Shown in pieces: positions 8,991 through 18,603 of a DNA stretch of 64,000 bases; position 1 is the stretch's first letter, and each line of letters opens with the position of its first letter. The stretch comes from Neobacillus mesonae. GTDB taxonomy: Bacteria; Bacillota; Bacilli; Bacillales; Cytobacillaceae. The translations under genes and the position numbers were made by a program. The DNA lies in NCBI RefSeq assembly GCF_001636315.1, contig NZ_KV440949.1:956203-1020202 (forward strand). Reading direction: 5' to 3'. Below the pieces are notes generated by a model. That model was not told where the DNA came from, made no database searches, and saw only the letters and a list, made by a program, of their open reading frames with translations.

Positions 8991-9044
8991 TTCTCTTACT
9001 CCCCTCTTAAAAGAAAGCCAGGAACCGCAACCGAGGATAAACCT

Positions 9045-9494
9045 CTACGCGCCTGTTCCCAGCACCTCAACCTTCTCGACAAATGCCAATTTTCTTAACT
9101 CAGAAAGCAATGCTTCAATATCATTTTCCATTTCCGATGTGTTTAAAGATAGTGTAACATTCGCTCTCCCCTGCAGCGGAATCGTCTGGTGAATCGTCAA
9201 CACGTTACAGCCGGAAGCGGCCACAATACTTAACAGCTTCGATAATGTTCCAGAACGATCTTCCAGATGAAAAAACAATGATACCAAGCGCTCTTTTTGA
9301 ATCGTAGAAAACGGGAAAACCGTATCCCGATATTTATAAAAGGCACTTCTGCTTAAATCCACCTTTTGGGCAGCATCCCAAATTGATTCTGCTTTTCCGC
9401 GTTCGAGCATTTCTTTGGCATCAAGTGTTTTTTTCATCGCTTCCGGCAGCACATCTTCACGGACTAAATAAAATTTCTTTTCAAAGTTGTCCAT
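9045..9494 (-). CDS. pheB: ACT-domain protein PheB
   Basis: A 149-residue protein with the PheB N-terminal block ([21 protein letters not shown]) and a C-terminal ACT domain (about 72-147; [27 protein letters not shown]). The family is found between obg and pheA in bacilli; its biochemical role is unclear and it was once called a chorismate mutase. The second ATG (9492-9494) is 6 bases after AGGTAGAG, whereas the ATG two codons earlier abuts it, so I use the second. Confidence 0.9.
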   Translation of the reverse strand: MDNFEKKFYLVREDVLPEAMKKTLDAKEMLERGKAESIWDAAQKVDLSRSAFYKYRDTVFPFSTIQKERLVSLFFHLEDRSGTLSKLLSIVAASGCNVLTIHQTIPLQGRANVTLSLNTSEMENDIEALLSELRKLAFVEKVEVLGTGA

Positions 9495-9521
9495 TATCAT
9501 CTCTACCTTTTTGGAAACTTT

Positions 9522-10808
9522 CTATTCAATAAATTCAAACTCAAATTCCAACAATTTAACGATATCCCCGTCTTTGGCTCCTCTTTGTCTTAGTGCATCA
9601 TCTACTCCCAAGCCGCGAAGCTGTCTTGAGAAGCGGCGGACAGATTCATCACGTGAGAAATCAGTCATCTTAAACAGTTTTTCAAGTTTTTCACCGGAAA
9701 GTACAAAGCTGCCATCCGGTTCTCTTGTAATGACAAAGGCATCCGGGTCTGCTTCGTGTTTGTATAGGACACGGTTAACTCCTTCATCCTCATCGTGGTC
9801 AAGCGGGAATTCCGGTGTCTCCTCTAATTTATCCGCTACGGCAAACAGCAGCTCACGCAATCCTTTTCGGGTAATCGCAGAAATCGGATAAATTGGATAC
9901 TCCTCTTCCAGCTGTTCCTTAAACCTTTGCAGATTTTCCTCGGCATCCGGCATGTCCATTTTATTCGCGACAATAATCTGCGGACGTTCTGTCAACCTAA
10001 GGTTATACTCTTTTAATTCACGATTGATTGTCAGATAATCATCAAACGGGTCGCGGCCTTCTGTCGCGGCCATATCAATGACATGGACAATAACTCTTGT
10101 CCGTTCAATATGACGTAAAAACTGATGCCCTAAACCGACTCCGGCGTGCGCCCCTTCAATCAATCCAGGCAAATCGGCCATGACAAAGCTTCGGTTATCC
10201 TCGGTTTCCACCATTCCAAGGTTAGGAACAATGGTTGTAAAATGATACTCGGCAATTTTCGGCTTTGCCGATGAAACAACCGATAACAATGTCGACTTCC
10301 CAACACTAGGGAATCCGACAAGCCCAACGTCAGCTAAAAGCTTCAATTCTAAAATGACATCGCGCTCTTGACCCGGTTCGCCGTTTTCAGCAATTTCTGG
10401 CGCCGGGTTGGCAGGTGTCGCAAACCGTGAGTTACCACGACCGCCGCGGCCGCCTTTAGCGATGACAGCCTGCTGGCCATGCTCAACTAAATCAGCGATT
10501 ACTATCTTCGTTTCAGCGTCCATCACCACAGTTCCAGGCGGGACTTTTACAACCATATCCTTGGCGTTTCGGCCATGCTGGTTCTTAGACATACCATGCT
10601 CGCCGCGCGATGCTTTAAAATGGCGCTGATAACGAAAATCCATCAGCGTCCGTAAACCCTCGTCAACCTTAAATACTACATCGGCACCCTTACCGCCGTC
10701 GCCGCCAGCAGGACCACCCTTTGGTACATATTTTTCACGACGGTAAGCGACCATGCCATTGCCGCCGTCCCCGCCTTTCACATAAATCTTTACTTGATCG
10801 ACAAACAT
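9522..10808 (-). CDS. obgE: GTPase Obg (ObgE/CgtA)
   Basis: An essential ribosome-assembly GTPase, also needed in B. subtilis for stress response and Spo0A phosphorelay activity. The 428-residue protein has the glycine-rich Obg fold ([18 protein letters not shown] to about 158), the G domain with P-loop GFPSVGKST, switch [10 protein letters not shown] and NKMD, and a C-terminal OCT domain (about 350-428). The ATG follows GGAGG. It lies downstream of spo0B, an arrangement conserved across bacilli. Confidence 0.97.
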   Translation of the reverse strand: MFVDQVKIYVKGGDGGNGMVAYRREKYVPKGGPAGGDGGKGADVVFKVDEGLRTLMDFRYQRHFKASRGEHGMSKNQHGRNAKDMVVKVPPGTVVMDAETKIVIADLVEHGQQAVIAKGGRGGRGNSRFATPANPAPEIAENGEPGQERDVILELKLLADVGLVGFPSVGKSTLLSVVSSAKPKIAEYHFTTIVPNLGMVETEDNRSFVMADLPGLIEGAHAGVGLGHQFLRHIERTRVIVHVIDMAATEGRDPFDDYLTINRELKEYNLRLTERPQIIVANKMDMPDAEENLQRFKEQLEEEYPIYPISAITRKGLRELLFAVADKLEETPEFPLDHDEDEGVNRVLYKHEADPDAFVITREPDGSFVLSGEKLEKLFKMTDFSRDESVRRFSRQLRGLGVDDALRQRGAKDGDIVKLLEFEFEFIE

Positions 10809-10864
10809 ACGTTAAAATCCTCCGGTCGTAGAAAAATAACAGAGAATCGCTTGGCTCTGCCGGG

Positions 10865-11401
10865 CTAAACAGCCGGCAAATAAATCTCCAATGTGAGTTC
10901 ATTATCCGAAAATTCCTTAACCGCCGATTCAAACTGGGCAGTTTGTTCAGCAAGGAATTTCTCAATCAATTCTCTGTTCATTATTATCCCGCTAAAATCA
11001 AAAAAGAAACGAAGCCCATTTGATTGCGGTTCTATCGTAATTGATAAATGATTTTCCTGAAATGGTTCTATTGCTTTATTTAAACATGAAAAAAATTGCT
11101 TTGTCCAATTTGTTAAGGCCTCGTCATCTACCATCACTGCTTCCTTGCAGTTTAATACCTCATATTCAAGTTCAAACGTGGGATTTTCCCAATTCGTTTT
11201 CAATAGCAGTGAAACAAACCCCTTGATTGGCAGATTAGAGAGATTCGTCTCATTCTGTGCCTCAATGATGATCTCATCAATAACCGTTTTGACACGGTCA
11301 ATCCGGTTTAAATCGATATTCCCCTTTATGAGCTGCAGCTTATTCATCCAGTCATGACGTGAATGCCGCAGCACCTCAATTATACCCCATTGTTTCTCCA
11401 T
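10865..11401 (-). CDS. spo0B: Sporulation phosphotransferase Spo0B
   Basis: Spo0B relays phosphate from Spo0F to Spo0A at entry into sporulation. The phosphorylated-His helix is obvious: LRHSRHDWMNKLQLIKGN near residues 11-28. A degenerate ATPase-like C-domain follows, with a low-conservation body typical of Spo0B. The frame is open 25 codons further upstream, but homologues start at MEKQWG, and that ATG (11399-11401) follows GGGAGCGAAGG; this gives 178 residues. Next to obg, as in B. subtilis. Confidence 0.92.
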   Translation of the reverse strand: MEKQWGIIEVLRHSRHDWMNKLQLIKGNIDLNRIDRVKTVIDEIIIEAQNETNLSNLPIKGFVSLLLKTNWENPTFELEYEVLNCKEAVMVDDEALTNWTKQFFSCLNKAIEPFQENHLSITIEPQSNGLRFFFDFSGIIMNRELIEKFLAEQTAQFESAVKEFSDNELTLEIYLPAV

Positions 11402-11556
11402 ACCTTCGCTCCCAATTTCGTTATCCGAAAAACTATTTGCTGTTAGTATATCAAAAAAACAACCATGCGTAAGCAATTTTTCTATGTATACAGGGAAAAT
11501 GTCTGAATTTATGAAGAACTTTTTGAAGATTTCTTGATGAAGTTATTGAAAAAAAG

Positions 11557-11586
11557 AAAACTCTAACCGACCGGGTTAGAGTTTTC
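11557..11586 (-). terminator. Intrinsic terminator of the rplU-prp-rpmA operon
   Basis: A perfect stem AAAACTCTAACC/GGTTAGAGTTTT with a short loop is followed on the minus strand by a long U-run, 10 bases past rpmA. Confidence 0.9.
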
Positions 11587-11595
11587 AGGCAGCTA

Positions 11596-12232
<637 letters not shown>

Positions 12233-12247
12233 CTAAATTCCAACACC

Positions 12248-12556
12248 TTACGCGTTGATTTTTTCGATGACGACTTTAGTGTAAGGTTGACGATGACCTT
12301 GTTTCTTGTGATAGTTTTTCTTTGCTTTGTACTTGAAAACAACGATTTTCTTCGCACGGCCTTGTTTTTCAACTTTAGCTGTAACAGTTGCGCCTTCAAC
12401 AACAGGGCTTCCAACTTTTACAGTTTCGCCGCCAACGAAAAGAACCTTGTCAAAAGTAACAGTTTCACCAGCTTCTACGTTTAATTTCTCAATGTAGATT
12501 GCTTGGCCTTCTTCAACTTTCACTTGCTTACCGCCAGTTTCGATAATTGCGTACAT
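12248..12556 (-). CDS. rplU: 50S ribosomal protein L21
   Basis: The 102-residue L21 begins [20 protein letters not shown] and ends with the conserved [17 protein letters not shown] block. The ATG follows AAGGAGGTGCAGTT. It is the first gene of the operon behind an L21 leader. Confidence 0.97.
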   Translation of the reverse strand: MYAIIETGGKQVKVEEGQAIYIEKLNVEAGETVTFDKVLFVGGETVKVGSPVVEGATVTAKVEKQGRAKKIVVFKYKAKKNYHKKQGHRQPYTKVVIEKINA

Positions 12557-12664
12557 AACTGCACCTCCTTATAAACTCAGACTCGCCATCTGCAGGTGTT
12601 TGCTTTTGAGGGCAAAATCTTATAACCTGGTATGTGCGGTTGTAGCACGGGTGCTACAAACAAC
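12557..12664 (-). ncRNA. Ribosomal protein L21 leader RNA
   Basis: The roughly 100-nt 5' leader of rplU contains a near-perfect hairpin TTGTAGCACCCGTGCTACAA, then AGGTTATAAGATTTTGCC and an ACACCTGCAG segment before the ribosome binding site. The arrangement matches the Firmicutes L21 leader, thought to allow autoregulation by L21. I recognise it by position and layout; a covariance search was not possible. Confidence 0.75.
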
Positions 12665-12670
12665 ATTAAA

Positions 12671-12700
12671 ATCCTACCATAATCCAAAGCTTTATGTCAA
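12671..12700 (-). promoter_or_regulatory. Sigma-A promoter of rplU-prp-rpmA
   Basis: TTGACA, an 18-bp spacer and TAGGAT with an extended-10 TGn. The -35 overlaps the rng stop codon. Confidence 0.7.
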
Positions 12701-14148
12701 TAGTTTACTTTGGATGATATCTCCTGCTCTTCCCCGAACTGCGTTAAAATATAATAATGTTCAATCGAAGGCTGGATGGAAAAATAAATCTTAAAATGAA
12801 GGATTTCTTCTAAAACCTCTTTGTAGGATTGGTCAGGACCAATCAATGCATCCTTCACTTCATTTGTCGTTTCAACAAGCACAGCCTCGTATTCCGAATG
12901 GCGGTGTTCTAACAGTTCCCTCTCAAGTCGGAAGGCAACTGTCTCAGCACTTAACACCCGGCCAGTCCCGTTACAAACAGGACATTTTACCTGCATTGCC
13001 TCGGAAATCGCCACCTTCGTTCTTTTCCTTGTCAGCTGCAGGATACCGAGCTGTGTAAAGCCGACAACTTTAGTCCTTCTCTCATCCTTCGCCAGCTCCC
13101 GCTCGACCGTGTTTTGAATCTTATCCCGATCCTGTTCCCGTTTCATATCAATGAAATCAATCAGGATGATACCGCCTATATCGCGAAGTTTTAACTGACG
13201 AACAATTTCTTTCGCGGCAAGCTGATTCGTTTTAAACACCGTATCCTGATAATCTGCCTTCCCGGAAAATTTTCCGGTATTTACATCGATGATCGTCAGC
13301 GCCTCTGTTTCGTCAAAAATCAAATAGGCGCCGTTATCTAGCCAAACTATTCGCTTTAATGCCTTCTCAATTTCGGATTCCACCTTGTAAGCCGAAAAAA
13401 TATTTTCTTTTCCATTGTAGTAGCTGACTGTTACTTTTCCATGGTCAAGCAGCTTTTTTAAGGTCAAATCATCTACGATTACTTCACCATCGGTTATTCT
13501 CGAGACTTCCTCTTCGATCATTTCGCTAAAATGATCTTTTTGAAAAATTAATCCCGGCTTTTTCAATGAAGAGGTTTGGTGAAGGTGATCATAATATTGC
13601 TGCCTTAATTTGTGGAGTTCATTTTGAAGCTCGATTTCCGCCGCATTCTCGCTTGAGGTTCGAAAAATAAGTCCTTCTTCCTCCGTTTTGAATTGGCTGC
13701 TGAGTTTCTTAAGCTGTTCTTTTCGGTTGTCGTCGGCGATTTTCTTGGAAAACGCCACATAATGCCCTTTTGGCATGTAAATCAAATGTTTCCCTGGAAT
13801 TTCAATAATACCAGTCACTTTCGGACCTTTCGTCCCCGTCGCATCCTTGTCCACCTGCACGAGCATTTTTTCCCCTTGATGAACGAACGAAGTAATATTC
13901 TTTTCTTTTTCCTGGGATGCCACATAAGCAGGAATTGCGTCACGGTGTAAATAAGCATTTTTTTCAATGCCGATATCAATAAAGGCCGCATTCATTCCCA
14001 GCAGCACCTTCGTAACCGTCCCAAAATAAATATTACCGACCAAAGAACGATGCTCCGGCCGGTCAAAAACGATTTTTTCCACTCGATTATCTCTAATATG
14101 GGCAAACCTTTTTTCACGTGAAGCGGTATTAACAATTAACCTTTCCAA
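12697..14148 (-). CDS. rng: Ribonuclease E/G family endoribonuclease (RNase G)
   Basis: A 483-residue RNase G-length enzyme with an S1 RNA-binding domain (about 38-125; GNIYFGTVTKVLLGMNAAFIDIG), the RNase H-like/DNase I-like catalytic core with metal-binding aspartates (IIDVNTGKFSG; LIDFIDMK), and the Zn-link CPVCNGTG that joins protomers. It makes 5'-end-sensed cuts in single-stranded RNA. B. subtilis lacks this family and uses RNase Y and J, whereas several other bacilli keep an RNase G gene. It lies between spoIVFB and rplU. The ATG is the first codon of the conserved MERLIVN start. Confidence 0.92.
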   Translation of the reverse strand: MERLIVNTASREKRFAHIRDNRVEKIVFDRPEHRSLVGNIYFGTVTKVLLGMNAAFIDIGIEKNAYLHRDAIPAYVASQEKEKNITSFVHQGEKMLVQVDKDATGTKGPKVTGIIEIPGKHLIYMPKGHYVAFSKKIADDNRKEQLKKLSSQFKTEEEGLIFRTSSENAAEIELQNELHKLRQQYYDHLHQTSSLKKPGLIFQKDHFSEMIEEEVSRITDGEVIVDDLTLKKLLDHGKVTVSYYNGKENIFSAYKVESEIEKALKRIVWLDNGAYLIFDETEALTIIDVNTGKFSGKADYQDTVFKTNQLAAKEIVRQLKLRDIGGIILIDFIDMKREQDRDKIQNTVERELAKDERRTKVVGFTQLGILQLTRKRTKVAISEAMQVKCPVCNGTGRVLSAETVAFRLERELLEHRHSEYEAVLVETTNEVKDALIGPDQSYKEVLEEILHFKIYFSIQPSIEHYYILTQFGEEQEISSKVNY

Positions 14149-14193
14149 ACCAAACGTCCTCGCTTTTTTCTCAGATGGTATTATTATAACCTT

Positions 14194-15060
14194 TTAATAC
14201 AAAAAGAGAAGGTCGCTGATTTTATCGGTTAACCGTTTTTCCGTGAAATAAGCATGCAACAGTTCATTTTCGTCCAAAGTGCCCTTTTTCTCTCCTGCTG
14301 CTTCCACCAAAATCGGGTGCTTGCAGCCGCGCTGGAATTTTTCCAAAACATGAATCAGTAAATCCTCTTCCCTTGCCTGAATCGGCACCAGTTCATCCGG
14401 ATTGGATTTATTGCCGTAATAACGCTCTAGTAAAAAGCGCATGAAAATAAAGCGCCGCTGCTTCCATTCATAGTAGATGGAAAATAGCAGATAGCCAATC
14501 ACAACCCATACATTAATATGCGCTGGCGCCGTCAGCAGAATGGCCATTGAAAAAACGGCCAGACTTATCAGGGAAATATATAATGTTATTTGATGAGCCC
14601 TGGCAAAGGAATTTTTTAATGAGAGCATTAAAAATACCAGCTTTCCGCCATCCAGCGGCCAAACCGGAAATAAATTAAATACAAGAATCATCAAATTATA
14701 TTGAATAAATAACTGATATAAGTCATCTGGTATGATGTTTAGCGACAAGAGCCCATATGCCGCCGCCATCATCCAGACGTGCTGCAGCGGCCCGGCAAGC
14801 ACCACAATTGCTTCTTCCTTTAGCGGTCGGTTGCCATGCTCATCCATCTCCGCCACACCGCCAAATGGCAGGAGCGTGATTTTTTTTATCCGCCAGGAAA
14901 AAAAAGAAGCTGCGGCTGCATGCCCCATTTCATGAATAAAAATAATTCCGAATAACATACAAACTTCGCGGAAATGTGCCGTTACAATGGACAGGGCAAT
15001 GATCAGCCACAGCAATGGATGGATATAGACGAGCCGCAGTAGAGAAATCAATCTACTCAA
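14194..15060 (-). CDS. spoIVFB: Intramembrane metalloprotease SpoIVFB (pro-sigma-K processing)
   Basis: SpoIVFB is an M50/site-2 protease in the outer forespore membrane that cleaves pro-sigma-K. The 288-residue protein has HEMGH at 43-47 and the third ligand in NLFPVWPLDGGK (Asp137), the same numbering as B. subtilis, followed by membrane segments and a C-terminal CBS-like domain (about 215-288). The start is TTG with AAAGGTGAT upstream; the match in numbering supports it. It overlaps spoIVFA by 8 bases. Confidence 0.95.
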   Translation of the reverse strand: MSRLISLLRLVYIHPLLWLIIALSIVTAHFREVCMLFGIIFIHEMGHAAAASFFSWRIKKITLLPFGGVAEMDEHGNRPLKEEAIVVLAGPLQHVWMMAAAYGLLSLNIIPDDLYQLFIQYNLMILVFNLFPVWPLDGGKLVFLMLSLKNSFARAHQITLYISLISLAVFSMAILLTAPAHINVWVVIGYLLFSIYYEWKQRRFIFMRFLLERYYGNKSNPDELVPIQAREEDLLIHVLEKFQRGCKHPILVEAAGEKKGTLDENELLHAYFTEKRLTDKISDLLFLY

Positions 15061-15844
15061 AGCGGATCACCTTTACAGGGTCGATAAAACTATCATCCTT
15101 TTTAACGGCAAAATAGTATTGACCCTTCGTTTTGTCTTCACCGCCAGACTCCGACACCGTTCCGACCACCGTTCGCTTTTCGATATATTCATACAATTTC
15201 ACTTTAATACTTTCTAAATTTCCGTACCACGTTTCCGATCCATCCCCATGCTGCACAATGACGGTTTTCCCTAATCCTTCTTTTACCCCGGCAAAAAGGA
15301 CATTACCTCCATTAATTGCTTGAACCGGAGCTCCTTTTCCAGTTTCAATCATGATTCCCTGGCCATTCTTTTCAAAGTTTTCAAGGAGTCTTCCAGTAAC
15401 CGGAATAGCTCCCCTTTGGACTTGTTCTTTCGTGTCTGATTGTTCCTTCTCTGTGAACGGAAGCAAAGCAAGCGGTTTGCCAAATTTATCCTCATACCAT
15501 TTGGAAACGGTGGCAAACTTAAATTCCTTGTCCATTGTTTTGACAACAAAATTTCTCGCCGGCTCTAAAGCCGGGATTTCACTGCGGAACATGATGCCCA
15601 CCACTAGAAACAACAGGATGGAAGCTAATATTTTGAAAAAGAAGACCTCTTTTTTAAACAGAGGATGTCCATCATCATCTCCATCTGATGGGGAAATATA
15701 GTTGTATCCGTAGGACTCATCATCACCGGGCCATAATAATTGGTGCTCTTGTCTTTTCCCGGCTGTTCCAGTTCCTGTTGTTCCTTTACCTTTCTTTCTC
15801 TTGGCAATTCGTCGCCGTATTTCATCCGCCGTAGACCGCGCCAT
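15053..15844 (-). CDS. spoIVFA: SpoIVFA, inhibitor/anchor of SpoIVFB
   Basis: SpoIVFA holds SpoIVFB and BofA in a complex and is cleaved by SpoIVB and CtpB to release processing activity. The protein has a basic cytoplasmic N-terminus (STADEIRRRIAKRKKGK), one transmembrane helix (about residues 70-90) and an extracytoplasmic M23/LytM-like domain (about 155-255; GKGAPVQAINGGNVLFAG; VIVQHGDGSETWYGNL) without a complete set of zinc ligands. I use the ATG at 15844, 9 bases from AGGA; an ATG at 15850 and a TTG at 15853 are too close to it. Confidence 0.92.
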   Translation of the reverse strand: MARSTADEIRRRIAKRKKGKGTTGTGTAGKRQEHQLLWPGDDESYGYNYISPSDGDDDGHPLFKKEVFFFKILASILLFLVVGIMFRSEIPALEPARNFVVKTMDKEFKFATVSKWYEDKFGKPLALLPFTEKEQSDTKEQVQRGAIPVTGRLLENFEKNGQGIMIETGKGAPVQAINGGNVLFAGVKEGLGKTVIVQHGDGSETWYGNLESIKVKLYEYIEKRTVVGTVSESGGEDKTKGQYYFAVKKDDSFIDPVKVIRFE

Positions 15845-15874
15845 ACCCATCAATCCTTTACGAGCTTTTGTACA

Positions 15875-15904
15875 AGTCTATGTGGGGAGTGAGGGGAGTA
15901 TGAC
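15875..15904 (-). promoter_or_regulatory. Sigma-E promoter of the spoIVF operon
   Basis: GTCATACT, a 14-bp spacer and CATAGACT: the -35 matches the sigma-E consensus GTCATATT at 7 of 8 positions, and the -10 is close to CATACANT. The spoIVF operon of B. subtilis is known to be sigma-E-dependent. It lies 30-60 bases upstream of spoIVFA. Confidence 0.7.
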
Positions 15905-15950
15905 TGGTTTTGAATGAGGATGTTGTTGTTGGCTGCTTTTTTTATAGAGT

Positions 15951-16380
15951 GGGATTAGGGTGGGGGCTATGTTACTTTTGGGCGGAATTTTTGTGTTGTT
16001 TGGGCACGTAGATGGAGGATACGTTACGTTGAGGCGAGGGATTTGCGCTTGAGGGGCACGTAGAGGGGGCCTACGTTACCATGAGTCAGGATATTTACGC
16101 TGGACGGGCACGTAGACGCCTTCTACGTTTCCTTGAGGCGGTGAATTCGCGCTGGATGGGCACGTAGACGCGTTCTACGTTTCCTTGAGGCGGGATATTT
16201 ACTCTGGACGGGCACGTAGACGCCTTCTACGTTTCCTTGAGACTGGATATTTACTCTGGATGGGCACGTAGACGCTTTCTATGTTACCTTGAGGCGGGAT
16301 ATTTACTCTGGATGGGCACGTAGACGCCTTCTACGTTACCTTGAGACGGAGTATTTGCGCTGGACGGGCACGTAAATAAA
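15951..16380. repeat. Tandem array A: 52-bp units with an internal hairpin
   Basis: Eight units begin with GGGCACGTA at 16002, 16054, 16106, 16158, 16210, 16262, 16314 and 16366, each exactly 52 bp apart; the last is truncated and a degenerate copy precedes the first. Each unit carries ACGTAGA-loop-TCTACGT (a 7-bp inverted repeat with 5-base loop), then (T/A)CCTTGAG, and a less conserved TATTTACTCTGGA end. The loop and outer stem bases vary, while the ACGTA/TACGT core is kept in nearly all copies. The period is not a multiple of 3, there is no continuous reading frame, and no separate spacer portion exists. Confidence 0.9.
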
Positions 16381-16452
16381 GATCTATTCTTTAAAAAGGA
16401 AATCTGCATCTTTAATTAGGTGTTTTTCACCCAAATTGTAAAGGTATCCTAA

Positions 16453-16922
16453 CCAATTGACCACAGAAGCAACATTTTCCTCTTTTCGGGTAATGAACCT
16501 CTTCACCATTGACCAAAATATCAACCTATTCTTCTTTTCAGTCAATGCAACCCCCCTTCCATTGACCAAAATATCAATCTTTTCCCCATTTCGGGCAATG
16601 CAACCCGCCTCCATTAACCGAAAATACAAATTTTCCTCTTTTTTGGGCAATGCAACCTCTTTCCATTGACCAAAACATCAATCTTTTCTTCTTTTCAGTC
16701 AATGCAACCTCTTTCCATTGACCAAAATATCAACCTATTCTTCTTTTCGGGCAATGCAACCCCCTTCCATTAACCGAAAATACAAATTTTCCTCTTTTTC
16801 GGGCAATGCAACCCCTTTCCATTGACCAAAATATCAATCTTTTCCCCATTTCGGGCAATGCAACCCGCCTCCATTAACCGAAAATACAATTTTTCCTCTT
16901 TTTTGGGCAATGCAACCCCTTC
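16453..16922. repeat. Tandem array B: a different 52-53-bp unit
   Basis: Nine units start at 16453, 16506, 16559, 16611, 16663, 16715, 16767, 16819 and 16871 (two steps of 53 bp, then six of 52). Each has CCATT(G/A)ACC, an AT-rich middle, then TTTCGGGCAATGCAACC. Two subtypes alternate (ATTGACCAAAATATCAA and ATTAACCGAAAATACAA), and the two-unit block at 16559-16662 recurs almost exactly at 16819-16922, five units away, so block duplication expanded the array. A short open frame across it is repeat-derived and I do not call it a gene. Confidence 0.9.
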
Positions 16923-16945
16923 TCGGAAATCAAAAAAGACAAAAA

Positions 16946-16975
16946 AGCCTGTCCACCAAAAATAGCAGACAGGCT
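16946..16975 (-). terminator. Intrinsic terminator of minCD
   Basis: AGCCTGTC and GACAGGCT form the stem; on the minus strand TTTTTTGTCTTTTTT follows. It starts 8 bases past the minD stop. Confidence 0.85.
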
Positions 16976-16982
16976 AAATATA

Positions 16983-17786
16983 TTACCGTACACCAAAAAA
17001 CTTTTTAATCCGGCCAAACATGCCTTTGTTCGCTTCTTCAAGCGGCTGGAGCGGGATTGATTCTCCGAGAATCCTCCTCGCAATATTGCGGTAGGCAATA
17101 GAGGCTTTGCTGTTTGGATTTAAAGCGATCGGCTCCCCATGATTCGAAGCTCTGATGACCTCGTCATCGTCAGCAACAATGCCGATAAGACCTATTGATA
17201 AGTGCTCCGCAATTTCATCTAAGTCAAGCATATCGCCATTTCTCATCATATGGTTGCGAATACGGTTCACGATTAACTTCGGGGCTTCCATATGCTTTTC
17301 TTTTTCAAGCAGGCCAATGATTCTGTCGGCATCGCGTACGGCAGAAACTTCTGGCGTTGTTACGACGATTGCTTTGTCGGCACCGGCCACCGCATTCTTA
17401 TAGCCCTGCTCAATGCCTGCAGGACAGTCGATAATGATATAATCATAATCTTGTTTTAATTCATCCATCAGCTTCTTCATTTGCTCGACCGTAACGGCGT
17501 TTTTATCAACAGTTTGGGCAGCTGGCAATAAGTATAATAAGCCATCAAATCGTTTGTCTTTCACCAATGCTTGATGGATTTTGCAGCGTCCATCGACCAC
17601 ATCAACAAGATCATAGATAATTCTGTTTTCAAGTCCCATTACGACATCCAAGTTTCGGAGACCGATGTCTGTATCAACCAAGCATACCTTCTTGCCTTGG
17701 AGGGCGAGCGCTGTGCCAATATTGGCGCTGGTTGTCGTTTTACCGACGCCGCCCTTGCCGGATGTAATTACAATTGCTTCTCCCAC
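16983..17786 (-). CDS. minD: Septum site-determining ATPase MinD
   Basis: MinD is a membrane-associated ParA-type ATPase that recruits MinC to the poles. The 267-residue protein has the deviant Walker A KGGVGKTT (residues 11-18), DTDIGLRNLD, IIDCPAGIE, and a C-terminal amphipathic membrane-targeting helix (GMFGRIKKFFG). It lies one base downstream of minC. Confidence 0.97.
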   Translation of the reverse strand: MGEAIVITSGKGGVGKTTTSANIGTALALQGKKVCLVDTDIGLRNLDVVMGLENRIIYDLVDVVDGRCKIHQALVKDKRFDGLLYLLPAAQTVDKNAVTVEQMKKLMDELKQDYDYIIIDCPAGIEQGYKNAVAGADKAIVVTTPEVSAVRDADRIIGLLEKEKHMEAPKLIVNRIRNHMMRNGDMLDLDEIAEHLSIGLIGIVADDDEVIRASNHGEPIALNPNSKASIAYRNIARRILGESIPLQPLEEANKGMFGRIKKFFGVR

Positions 17787-17787
17787 T

Positions 17788-18471
17788 CTAATGTCCCCCT
17801 TCTAATCTCGTTAAATTAGGTCTTAACTGAATTAAAACTTGTAATCTATCAATTTTGATTTGATGGTTCTCATCATCTATGTAGGCACATACCATGTCAT
17901 GTTTTTCATCTGCAGGAAGGGAATCCGGTGCCGAATAATGCGTATCGCTGATTTTCAGCAGGGATGGTCTCATACTGGATGCGGAAATCACAGCTTGTTC
18001 ATTTCCAGAGAATCCGGCATGGGCGATTCCTTTTAATGCTCCCATGACAAAAATGTTCCCGCCCGCTATGACCGTGCCGCCCGGATTGACATCGCCGATT
18101 AGCAATAAATCACCCGCGACTTGTAAAACTTGTCCGGATCGAATGATTTTTGAAACGGTGACAACCTCGTTTTCTGCCCGCACCTGGTCCGCTTCTTCCC
18201 TCGTAATAACATTTGAGTAAATATCCTCGACAACGAGGTTCTTCTTTTGCCGAATCAGCTCTTTTAATTCCTCTCGCTGCTCTTCGGTTACGTAACGGTT
18301 GCCGACCTCCAGTTTGACGGAGATTAATTGGCGCTCTTCCTGAGTTCTAGTATTTGCCGAAAGCTTCTGGTCCAGCTCCCTCTTTAATTCATCATAGGAA
18401 CAGCTGTCATCGAGACGAAGAACCAGACCATCCTTTGTACCTTTTATTGTAACATTTTGCCGTTTTTTCAT
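17788..18471 (-). CDS. minC: Septum formation inhibitor MinC
   Basis: MinC blocks FtsZ assembly away from midcell. The 227-residue protein has the N-terminal FtsZ-binding domain ([19 protein letters not shown]) and, after a linker, the C-terminal beta-helix (about 104-205) with [34 protein letters not shown] and LKGIAHAG, which binds MinD. Upstream, 132 bp separate it from mreD. Confidence 0.95.
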   Translation of the reverse strand: MKKRQNVTIKGTKDGLVLRLDDSCSYDELKRELDQKLSANTRTQEERQLISVKLEVGNRYVTEEQREELKELIRQKKNLVVEDIYSNVITREEADQVRAENEVVTVSKIIRSGQVLQVAGDLLLIGDVNPGGTVIAGGNIFVMGALKGIAHAGFSGNEQAVISASSMRPSLLKISDTHYSAPDSLPADEKHDMVCAYIDDENHQIKIDRLQVLIQLRPNLTRLEGGH

Positions 18472-18603
18472 GGAGAAAAATTCACCTCATAACAAGAAAA
18501 CAATTTCGGAATCACAGACAGAACCCGCCTGACCCGAAGGAGTTATTTCCATATCTTAATAAAATTCGACACGAACTGTCCATTCTCCTTTTTTTACCGA
18601 GGA

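Noticed and set aside
16384..16650. An 88-codon open frame on the minus strand
   Set aside because: It runs through array B, its residues only reflect the repeat, the 52-bp period shifts frame, and there is no ribosome binding site.
15951..16922. Regular 52-bp arrays as a possible CRISPR
   Set aside because: The whole unit is conserved and there are no unique spacers of constant length between identical repeats. Array B is block-duplicated, and no cas gene is present in the window.
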